Shown here one piece after another: positions 1 through 6,725 of a DNA stretch of 12,922 nucleotides. Both the position numbers and the translations under genes were made by a program. Below the pieces are notes generated by a model that did not search any database, was not told where the DNA came from, and saw only the letters and a program-made list of their open reading frames with translations. This stretch comes from an uncultured Lachnospiraceae bacterium (GTDB taxonomy: Bacteria; Bacillota; Clostridia; Lachnospirales; Lachnospiraceae), in contig CAMALN010000020.1 in assembly GCA_945836565.1 (NCBI GenBank), forward strand, positions 1-12,922, given 5' to 3'. The number at the start of each line of letters is the position of its first letter. Positions within the stretch are counted from its first letter, which is position 1.

Positions 1-11
1 GGAGGAAGAGG
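1..11 (+). promoter_or_regulatory. Ribosome binding site of priA
   Basis: The window opens with GGAGG at bases 1-5, six bases before the ATG at 12. This is a strong Shine-Dalgarno match at normal spacing and supports that ATG as the priA start. The upstream gene or promoter lies outside the window. Confidence 0.8.
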
Positions 12-2021
12 ATGTCACAAAAATATGCGGATATAATAATAGATATTTCGCATGAAGCAGTTGACCGGGCATTTCAGTATAGAATACCTGATGAATTACT
101 TGATGATATAGAAGTCGGCGCTCAGGTCATAGTTCCCTTTGGAAAGGGGAATACGAAGCGCAGCGGATATGTTATCAATATTACGGATACGCCGGCTTAT
201 GATGAAGATAAAATAAAGAGTGTGGCTTCTGTGAACGATAAAGGCCTGGCTATAGAGGGCATACTTATAAGGCTTGCGGACTGGATGCATAAAACCTACG
301 GCTCGACCATGATACAGGCACTTAAAACTGTTCTTCCTGTAAAAAAACAGGTACGAAGGGTGGAAGCGAGAGTTAAGAGTCAGGAGATGGAGCTTTCCTC
401 CATGCCGGTGAGCGTACTCACAGTCGAGCAGCAAAGGCTTGTGGATGAGTTTGATGAAGACAGAAGAAACAAGGAAGCAAATGTATATCTTCTGCATGGA
501 ATAACCGGAAGCGGAAAGACAGAGGTATATATAGAATGTATCAAGCATTGTATTGCTGATGGCAAACAGGCTATAATGCTTATTCCGGAGATATCGCTTG
601 CGTCTCAGACTGTTGCCAGATTGAGACAGCATTTTGGGGAGCGGGTAAGTGTGCTTCATTCCGAGCTTAACAGCGGAGAAAAATACAGGGCTATAATGAG
701 TATAAAAAATCATGAAGCTGATGTTATAATAGGTCCGCGTTCGGCTTTATTTGCACCTAGCGACAGTCTGGGAGTAATAATAGTAGATGAGGAGCATGAT
801 GGCTCGTATAAGAATGAGCAGGCTCCTGCATATCATGCGAGAGAGGCTGCTATCCAAAGGGCTGCACTCGAGGGCATTCCTGTTATACTTGGCTCAGCCA
901 CACCTTCATTAGAAAGCTATACTATGGCTGTGCAGGGGGCATATAAGCTGTGGGAGCTTAATGAAAGACCTGATGGGAGGAAGCTTCCTTACATTAAGCT
1001 TATTGATATGAGGGATGAGCTAAAGAAGGGAAATAAAAGTATCATTAGCAAGGAGCTGTATGAGGCTATATCGGAATGTCTGGCAAATAATGAACAGATT
1101 ATGTTATTCTTAAACAGACGAGGACTAAATAGCTGCATGTCCTGCAGAAGCTGCGGGGATACCGTGATGTGCCCGAGATGTGATACTTCTTTGTCTCTGC
1201 ATAATAATAAAAAGCTGATTTGTCATATATGCGGATATTCCATAAATGAACCTGATGTATGCCCCGGTTGTGGCTCACCTATGATAGGTGGCTTCGGCAT
1301 TGGAATACAGAAGATAGAGGAAGAATTGGTTAAGCTTTTTCCGGATGCCAAAATACTTCGTATGGACAAGGATACAGTGACTGCAAAGGGCGCAAGAGAC
1401 AGAGTTGTGAATGCATTTAGACAGCATGAGGCAGACATACTTCTCGGAACCCAGATGATAGTCAAGGGACATGATTTTCCGGAGGTCACTCTAGTAGGGG
1501 TTTTGCTTGCGGATATATCGTTATTTGAGAATGATTTCAGGGCAGGAGAGAGAACGTATCAGCTCCTTACACAGGCAGCAGGAAGAGCAGGCAGAGGAGA
1601 TAAGCCGGGAGTGGCAATTATACAGACCTATAAGCCGGATAATTATGCCATCGTAGCTGCCAAAAAGCAGAATTACAGAGATTTTTATGATATGGAGTAT
1701 ACTTACAGGAGAATGCTTAAATATCCGCCTTCATATAATATGATGCTGGTGCTCGTGCAATCTGAACAGCTTGAATGTGCGGAAGAGGGGGTAAAAAAGG
1801 TATACTCGATGTTAAAGACGCATTTGTCACAAAAACAGGGAGTGAGACTGCTTGGACCGGCAGATGCTGCTATGGCAAAGAAGAATGGAAGATATAGGAA
1901 GACGATATATGTTAAGTCTGAGGATATGACAGTATTTGAGCCGGTTATGAGGATGCTTACGGAGCTTGAGCTTAGCAATGCGGGCATAGTAATTGACGTG
2001 AATCCAATAGAAGTATATTAG
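12..2021 (+). CDS. priA: Primosomal protein N' (replication-restart DNA helicase PriA)
   Basis: PriA is a 3'-to-5' superfamily 2 helicase that recognises stalled or collapsed replication forks and starts reloading of the replicative helicase. Seen in the 669-residue product: an N-terminal 3'-end DNA-binding domain (about 1-108), Walker A GITGSGKT (163-170), Walker B DEEH (259-262), GSATPS (294-299), and the late helicase motifs GTQMIVKGHDF and QAAGRAGRG. The cysteine-rich zinc insert is complete: Cys 378, 381, 387, 390, 404, 407, 417 and 420 have nearly the same spacing as the eight zinc-binding cysteines of E. coli PriA. The C-terminal domain ends in the usual VNPIEVY-type sequence. The protein is about 60 residues shorter than E. 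coli PriA (732), and the shortfall lies between the 3' binding domain and the helicase core, where the winged-helix domain should be. The start is supported by GGAGG at bases 1-5. First gene of the visible operon; def follows after 23 bases. Confidence 0.97.
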   Translation: MSQKYADIIIDISHEAVDRAFQYRIPDELLDDIEVGAQVIVPFGKGNTKRSGYVINITDTPAYDEDKIKSVASVNDKGLAIEGILIRLADWMHKTYGSTMIQALKTVLPVKKQVRRVEARVKSQEMELSSMPVSVLTVEQQRLVDEFDEDRRNKEANVYLLHGITGSGKTEVYIECIKHCIADGKQAIMLIPEISLASQTVARLRQHFGERVSVLHSELNSGEKYRAIMSIKNHEADVIIGPRSALFAPSDSLGVIIVDEEHDGSYKNEQAPAYHAREAAIQRAALEGIPVILGSATPSLESYTMAVQGAYKLWELNERPDGRKLPYIKLIDMRDELKKGNKSIISKELYEAISECLANNEQIMLFLNRRGLNSCMSCRSCGDTVMCPRCDTSLSLHNNKKLICHICGYSINEPDVCPGCGSPMIGGFGIGIQKIEEELVKLFPDAKILRMDKDTVTAKGARDRVVNAFRQHEADILLGTQMIVKGHDFPEVTLVGVLLADISLFENDFRAGERTYQLLTQAAGRAGRGDKPGVAIIQTYKPDNYAIVAAKKQNYRDFYDMEYTYRRMLKYPPSYNMMLVLVQSEQLECAEEGVKKVYSMLKTHLSQKQGVRLLGPADAAMAKKNGRYRKTIYVKSEDMTVFEPVMRMLTELELSNAGIVIDVNPIEVY

Positions 2022-2044
2022 ATATAGTATAGGAGGATAAATAA

Positions 2045-2533
2045 ATGGCATTACGCAATATCAGAACTGAGGGAGACGATGTACTTAGAAAGAGCTGCAA
2101 GAGGGTCGACAAGATGACGGACAGAATAGCGGTTCTTATAGATGACATGTTTGACACCATGTATGAGGCTAATGGTGTAGGGCTTGCGGCACCTCAGGTG
2201 GGAATATTGAAGAGAATTGTAGTTATAGATATTGGGGATGATAATCCTATATGCCTGATAAATCCTGAGATTATAGCGCAGGACGGAGAACAGACAGGAG
2301 ATGAGGGCTGTCTTTCACTTCCGGGCTTAGTTGGCACTGTGACCAGACCAAACCATGTAGTGTGCAGGGCACTGGATGAGAATATGGAGGAGATAGAGAT
2401 AGAAGGCGAGGGCTTGCTTGCAAGGGCTATATGCCACGAGTTAGATCACCTCGATGGAGTACTCTACAGAGACCGTGCAGACGGACCTCTTACAAGACCA
2501 GTACCACCGGAGGAGTTAGATGACATGGAATAG
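2045..2533 (+). CDS. def: Peptide deformylase
   Basis: Peptide deformylase is a cytoplasmic metalloenzyme that removes the N-formyl group from the initiator methionine of nascent proteins. All three family motifs are visible in the 162-residue product: [10 protein letters not shown] (44-53), EGCLSLPG (87-94, with metal-ligand Cys89) and HELDH (131-135, with metal-ligand His131 and His135 and catalytic Glu132). The length is typical of compact bacterial deformylases. The C-terminal tail is acidic and proline-rich. The start is fixed by AGGAGG at 2031-2036, eight bases before the ATG. It sits immediately before fmt, the gene for the enzyme that adds the formyl group, which is a very common pairing and strengthens the call. 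Confidence 0.97.
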   Translation: MALRNIRTEGDDVLRKSCKRVDKMTDRIAVLIDDMFDTMYEANGVGLAAPQVGILKRIVVIDIGDDNPICLINPEIIAQDGEQTGDEGCLSLPGLVGTVTRPNHVVCRALDENMEEIEIEGEGLLARAICHELDHLDGVLYRDRADGPLTRPVPPEELDDME

Positions 2534-2596
2534 GGATGAAAAAAAGGCGAGTGGCATATGACCATCGGTAATATATGATTAGTATAAGGAGAGCAT
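2534..2596 (+). other. def-fmt spacer, longest gap in the window
   Basis: This 63-base spacer is the largest gap between genes here. It contains a good Shine-Dalgarno AAGGAG at 2586-2591, five bases before the fmt ATG. A weak bulged hairpin (CGAGTGG at 2548-2554 against CCATCG at 2562-2567) has no T-run after it on the + strand, so it is not a terminator for this operon. An 11-codon reading frame starts at 2536 and ends at 2571; nothing supports it as a gene. A GTGGCA/TATGAT pair with a 17-base spacer resembles a weak sigma-70 promoter. Confidence 0.5.
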
Positions 2597-3571
2597 ATGA
2601 AGATAGTATATATGGGAACCCCTGAATTTGCAGTAAAGCCGCTTGAAAAGCTTGTAGAGGCGGGACATGAAGTAGTAGCGGTATTTACACAGCCGGATAA
2701 GGCTAAGGGAAGGAGCAAAGCACTTGTGCCAACACCGGTCAAGGAAATGGCATTGAAGCATAATATACCGGTGTATCAGCCTGAGAAGCTAAGGGAAGAG
2801 GAAAATGTTAAGCTTATCAGGGAGCTTAAGCCTGAGGCTATAGTTGTTGCCGCCTATGGACAGATACTTCCGGTATCCATACTTGAGATTCCGCGATATG
2901 GCTGCATCAATATACATGCTTCCCTGCTTCCGAGATATAGGGGAGCTGCTCCTATAGAGCGTTCAATAATTGACGGGGAAAAGGTTACCGGTGTAACCAC
3001 TATGTATATGGAAAAGGGTCTTGATACCGGAGATATTATAGAGGTAAGTGAGGTTGCCATAGAGAATAATGATACGGGTAAGACACTGCATGATAAGCTT
3101 ATGAATGTGGGTTCACTTCTTATTTTATCCACACTTCAAAAGCTCGCTGATGGCACAGCAACCAGAACTAAGCAGGACGATTCGAAGAGCTGCTATGCCG
3201 CAATGCTTGATAAAGAGATGGGAAGACTTGATTTCTCAAGGTCTGCAACTGATATTGAAAGGCTGATAAGAGGTCTTATTCCGTGGCCTTGTGCATACAC
3301 TAGCATAAATGGCAAAAGTGCCAAGATATATAGAGCGGGAGTAAAGGCAGTAGATGATTCGGTCAGGAACGCTTTGAGAGAAAAAAATCCGGAGCTTACA
3401 TTTGCACCGGGTGAGATAATAGATGTAACCAAGAAGAATTTCACCATAATGTGCGGAGAGGATGCAATAGTAGTATATGAGCTTCAGCCGGAAGGTAAGA
3501 AGCAGATGGATGCGGCCGGATATCTAAATGGGAATAAGCTTGTAACAGGAAGCTTTGTAGGAGACAGATAG
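2597..3571 (+). CDS. fmt: Methionyl-tRNA formyltransferase
   Basis: Fmt transfers a formyl group from 10-formyltetrahydrofolate to methionyl-initiator tRNA, giving the fMet-tRNA used to start bacterial translation. The 324-residue product has the family length. Its N-terminal formyltransferase fold begins with MGTPEFA, and the active site is clear: Asn105 and His107 in INIHASLLPRYRGAAPI and Asp143 in GLDTGD, matching the Asn/His/Asp triad of E. coli Fmt. The C-terminal third (about 205-320) fits the OB-like tRNA-binding domain, including the IRGLIPWPCAYT stretch conserved in the family. The start is supported by AAGGAG at 2586-2591. It follows def and is nearly joined to rsmB, with one base between its stop codon and the rsmB ATG. 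Confidence 0.97.
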   Translation: MKIVYMGTPEFAVKPLEKLVEAGHEVVAVFTQPDKAKGRSKALVPTPVKEMALKHNIPVYQPEKLREEENVKLIRELKPEAIVVAAYGQILPVSILEIPRYGCINIHASLLPRYRGAAPIERSIIDGEKVTGVTTMYMEKGLDTGDIIEVSEVAIENNDTGKTLHDKLMNVGSLLILSTLQKLADGTATRTKQDDSKSCYAAMLDKEMGRLDFSRSATDIERLIRGLIPWPCAYTSINGKSAKIYRAGVKAVDDSVRNALREKNPELTFAPGEIIDVTKKNFTIMCGEDAIVVYELQPEGKKQMDAAGYLNGNKLVTGSFVGDR

Positions 3572-3572
3572 G

Positions 3573-4898
3573 ATGCAGCAGGACAAAAAGTCTGTAAAAA
3601 AAGAGATAAATACAAGAGACATAGCACTATCTGTGCTTATGGATATAGAGACAAATGGCACATTTTCGAATGTTGCGTTAGCAAAGGCACTGAAGAAGAA
3701 CCAGTTTTCTGACAAGACTGACAGAGCCTTTATATCAAGGCTTGTTGAGGGAAGCGTCGAGAGAAGGATTACAATAGATTATATAATCAATCAGTTCTCT
3801 AAGACAAAGGTGAACAAGTGCAAGCCTCTCATAAGGTGTATATTAAGACTTGGTACTTATCAGATTATGTATATGGATAAGGTGCCGGATAGTGCGGCCT
3901 GCAATGAAAGTGTTAAGCTTGCCGGAAAGCATGGCTTTGGAACCCTTTCAGGATATGTAAATGCTGTGCTTAGGAGTATAGCAGCCGGCAAGGATACTAT
4001 AGTATATCCTGATGAGACTAAAAAGGCAGCCTATTATTCCATAATGTATTCCATACCGGAATGGCTGTGTCAAAAGCTTATAGCTGATTATCCGGATAAA
4101 TATGAAGCCATAATCAAGGGATGCTTTGAGGACAGAAAAACTACCATACGTGTAAATGAGATTAAAATAAGCGTAGATGAGCTTGCGGAAGGTCTGTCGC
4201 AAAAGGGTATAGCTGTTGAAAAGGGTAGGTATTCCCGTAAAGCCCTTTTAATAGACGGATATGATTTTATAAGACGGATTCCGGGATACAAAGAAGGATA
4301 TTTCAGCGTGCAGGATGAAAGCTCGATGTGTGCTGTAGAAGCAGCCGGAATAAAACCGGGAGATATTGTAATAGATGTGTGCGCGGCTCCGGGAGGAAAG
4401 ACAACTCTGGCGGCAGAGTACCTTAATGGATGCGGTAAGGTTTATTCGATGGATATATCCGCGGATAAGCTTGAGCTTATAGAGGATAATGTGTCGAGAC
4501 TGGGACTCGATGATGTCGTAGAGATATCAGCACATGATGCAACCATTGTAATACCTGAATTAGAAGGCAAAGCAGATGTCGTGCTCTGTGATGTTCCTTG
4601 CTCGGGCCTTGGGATAATAGGAAGAAAGAATGATATCAAATACAGACTTGTTGAATCGCAGCTAGAAGAATTGACCGAGCTTCAGATGAAGATTGCTCAT
4701 ACAGCGGTAGGATATCTTAAAAAGGGAGGTACACTTTTATACAGCACGTGTACAATAAATCCGAGGGAGAACAGAGAAAATGTTGAACTGCTGTTGGAGA
4801 CACATCCGAAGCTTAAGCTATGCAGTGACAGACTATTCCTGCAGGGTGTAGATAGCTGTGACGGATTCTATTATGCCGTTATGAAGTATGAAGCATAA
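3573..4898 (+). CDS. rsmB: 16S rRNA (cytosine-967-C5)-methyltransferase RsmB
   Basis: RsmB makes m5C967 (E. coli numbering) in 16S rRNA using S-adenosylmethionine. The 441-residue product has the two-part family layout: an alpha-helical NusB-like RNA-binding domain (about 13-140) and a RsmB/NOP2-type Rossmann methyltransferase domain (about 185-441). Visible motifs are DVCAAPGGKT (268-277, SAM binding), CDVPCSG with Cys343, and STCTINPREN with Cys393. The two cysteines of the catalytic mechanism are 50 residues apart, the same separation as in E. coli RsmB (325 and 375). The AGGAG at 3559-3563 lies inside the end of fmt, nine bases before the ATG, so translation is probably coupled to fmt. 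Next gene rlmN follows after 11 bases. NusB itself is an alternative only for the first third; the methyltransferase half settles the call. Confidence 0.95.
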   Translation: MQQDKKSVKKEINTRDIALSVLMDIETNGTFSNVALAKALKKNQFSDKTDRAFISRLVEGSVERRITIDYIINQFSKTKVNKCKPLIRCILRLGTYQIMYMDKVPDSAACNESVKLAGKHGFGTLSGYVNAVLRSIAAGKDTIVYPDETKKAAYYSIMYSIPEWLCQKLIADYPDKYEAIIKGCFEDRKTTIRVNEIKISVDELAEGLSQKGIAVEKGRYSRKALLIDGYDFIRRIPGYKEGYFSVQDESSMCAVEAAGIKPGDIVIDVCAAPGGKTTLAAEYLNGCGKVYSMDISADKLELIEDNVSRLGLDDVVEISAHDATIVIPELEGKADVVLCDVPCSGLGIIGRKNDIKYRLVESQLEELTELQMKIAHTAVGYLKKGGTLLYSTCTINPRENRENVELLLETHPKLKLCSDRLFLQGVDSCDGFYYAVMKYEA

Positions 4899-4909
4899 GA
4901 GGGAAAGCA

Positions 4910-5962
4910 ATGGACGATATACAAGAAAAAAACATACAGCCGGATTTAAAATCAATGTATAGAGAAGAATTGGAGTCCTGGGTAAAGGAAAAGGGGCAGC
5001 CGGCATTTCGTGCAAAGCAGCTTTTTGAATGGTTTCATAAGAAATATGCAGCCACGACTGAGGAGATGACCAATATTCCGAAGCTGCTGCGTAAGGCTGT
5101 GGATGACGAGGGCTTTACCTCTATAACAGAAGAATTAAGACAGGAATCAAAAAAGGATGGTACTATAAAGTTCTTATATAGGATGCCGGACGGACAGATG
5201 ATAGAAAGTGTGTTTATGAGATATGATTATGGTAATTCCATCTGTATATCCAGCCAGGCAGGGTGTCGTATGGGATGCAAATTCTGTGCATCTACTATCG
5301 GAGGCTTGCATAGGAATCTTACAGCCTCGGAGATGCTGGAACAGGTATACGCCACAATGAGAGCTACCGGTGAGCGTATATCAAATATAGTTGTAATGGG
5401 TACCGGCGAACCGCTTGACAACTATGATAATCTGCTACGGTTTATAAGACTGATATCCTGTGAGGAGGGCTATAATATCAGCCAGAGAAATATTACAGTA
5501 TCAAGCTGTGGCATAGTTCCGCAGATAAGGAGACTGGCTGATGAGGATTTGACAATTACATTTGCTCTTTCGTTGCATGCGACTACTGATGAGGAGAGAA
5601 AGAACCTTATGCCTATCGCAAACAGCTATGGTCTGAAGGAAACGATAGATGCCTGCAGATATTATTTTGAAAAGACAAAGAGAAGAGTAACGTTTGAGTA
5701 TAGTATGGTTAAGGGTATAAATGATTCTACAGACCATGCAAAACGACTTGCAGCTTTGCTTAAGGGGATAAATTGCCACGTTAATCTGATACCTGTAAAT
5801 CCTGTTACAGAGAGGGATTATAAGCGGAGTGACAGCGCTTCTGTCGAAAAATTCAAATTAACACTTGAAAAAAACTCAATAAATAGTACAATAAGGAAGA
5901 GTATGGGTAGCGATATCGACGCTGCTTGTGGTCAGTTGAGGAGAAAGTATACCGACAAATAG
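4910..5962 (+). CDS. rlmN: Dual-specificity RNA methyltransferase RlmN (radical SAM)
   Basis: RlmN methylates C2 of adenosine 2503 in 23S rRNA and of adenosine 37 in some tRNAs, using a radical SAM mechanism that passes through a methylated cysteine. The 350-residue product contains the iron-sulfur cluster motif C-x3-C-x2-C at Cys119, Cys123 and Cys126. The mechanistic cysteines are also present: Cys112 (E. coli Cys118) and Cys340 near the C terminus in SMGSDIDAACGQL (E. coli Cys355, the methyl carrier). The GTGEPLDN and NLIPVNP stretches are typical of the family. Presence of the N-terminal helical domain and ordinary synteny favour RlmN over the resistance paralogue Cfr. The ribosome binding site is modest (GAGGG at 4899-4903, six bases before the ATG). 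It lies between rsmB and the phosphatase gene, as in B. subtilis. Confidence 0.95.
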   Translation: MDDIQEKNIQPDLKSMYREELESWVKEKGQPAFRAKQLFEWFHKKYAATTEEMTNIPKLLRKAVDDEGFTSITEELRQESKKDGTIKFLYRMPDGQMIESVFMRYDYGNSICISSQAGCRMGCKFCASTIGGLHRNLTASEMLEQVYATMRATGERISNIVVMGTGEPLDNYDNLLRFIRLISCEEGYNISQRNITVSSCGIVPQIRRLADEDLTITFALSLHATTDEERKNLMPIANSYGLKETIDACRYYFEKTKRRVTFEYSMVKGINDSTDHAKRLAALLKGINCHVNLIPVNPVTERDYKRSDSASVEKFKLTLEKNSINSTIRKSMGSDIDAACGQLRRKYTDK

Positions 5963-5983
5963 GTTGTACTCAGGAGGAAGCTG

Positions 5984-6703
5984 ATGAATTCATGCGGAAA
6001 GACCGATATAGGAACTAAACGAAGTGAAAATCAGGACAATATATTCGTAAGTGACAGTCCGATAGGACCTTTACCGAATCTCTACATAGTAGCTGACGGA
6101 ATGGGAGGACACAGAGCAGGAGATAAGGCTTCAAAGATGGCTATAGATATTACAGTTGATTTTGTCAGGAAATCTACTATAGAGAATCCTATAGCTGTAT
6201 TGAAGAGAGCGATGTTATTTGCGAATAATGAAATATATAAAGCTGCAAATGAAGATCCGGATTACAATGGTATGGGAACTACAATGGTTGCTGCTGTTGT
6301 AAAGGAAGGTATGATATACGTCGCAAATATTGGAGACAGCAGAATGTACGCCGTAGAGGGCGACATAAGACAGATTACCATGGATCACTCACTGGTTGAG
6401 GAACTGATAAGAAATGGTGAGTTAGACAGAAAAAAAGGACGTAATCATCCGGAGAAGAATATTATTACAAAGGCAATGGGCTCAAAGGACGAGATTATAC
6501 CGGACTTTTTCGAGATAGAGCTTAAGCCTGAAGGCAGATATCTGCTGTGTTCAGATGGTTTATCGAATATGGTGGAAGATGATGAAATCCGAGATATCGT
6601 TATGGAGAGCTACAGCTTAGATGAAGCGGCACAGGCACTGATTGACAGGGCAAACTACTATGGCGGATCGGATAATGTATCCGTAGTAATTATAACTTTG
6701 TAA
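5984..6703 (+). CDS. stp: PP2C-family Ser/Thr protein phosphatase (Stp/PrpC)
   Basis: This cytoplasmic, metal-dependent phosphatase reverses phosphorylation by the PASTA kinase encoded next door. The 239-residue product is a stand-alone PP2C catalytic domain of usual bacterial length. Metal-binding acidic residues are visible: Asp18 in SENQDN, Asp38 in VADGMGG (36-42), Asp191 in CSDGLS and Asp230 in GGSDNVS. Other family stretches are GMGTT (96-100), NIGDSR (115-120) and the flap sequence MDHSLVEELIRNGEL. No membrane segment or sensor domain is present. AGGAGG at 5972-5977 is six bases before the ATG. The kinase gene starts 23 bases downstream; phosphatase-then-kinase order is the standard arrangement (prpC-prkC in B. 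subtilis). Confidence in family is very high; the symbol could equally be prpC. Confidence 0.96.
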   Translation: MNSCGKTDIGTKRSENQDNIFVSDSPIGPLPNLYIVADGMGGHRAGDKASKMAIDITVDFVRKSTIENPIAVLKRAMLFANNEIYKAANEDPDYNGMGTTMVAAVVKEGMIYVANIGDSRMYAVEGDIRQITMDHSLVEELIRNGELDRKKGRNHPEKNIITKAMGSKDEIIPDFFEIELKPEGRYLLCSDGLSNMVEDDEIRDIVMESYSLDEAAQALIDRANYYGGSDNVSVVIITL

Positions 6704-6725
6704 GGTGCAGAAAGGTGTATAGATT

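Noticed and set aside
96..713. Open frame of 205 codons on the - strand inside priA
   Set aside because: It lies wholly opposite a gene with complete helicase motifs, its translation is rich in Tyr, His, Ser and Cys without any recognisable motif, and no ribosome binding site argues for it. It is a shadow of the AT-rich coding strand.
2539..2567. Terminator-like hairpin plus T-run on the - strand in the def-fmt gap
   Set aside because: Read on the - strand, the bulged hairpin is followed by seven Ts from the A-run at 2539-2545, but there is no - strand gene to terminate and the stem is only six base pairs with a bulge.
2536..2571. 11-codon reading frame (basic, Lys/Arg-rich start) between def and fmt
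   Set aside because: It is too short to judge, ends well before the fmt ribosome binding site, and has no attenuation-type structure or regulatory codon run.
4910..5962. Cfr-type antibiotic resistance methyltransferase instead of RlmN
   Set aside because: Family stretches, N-terminal domain and housekeeping synteny fit RlmN; nothing suggests a horizontally acquired resistance gene.
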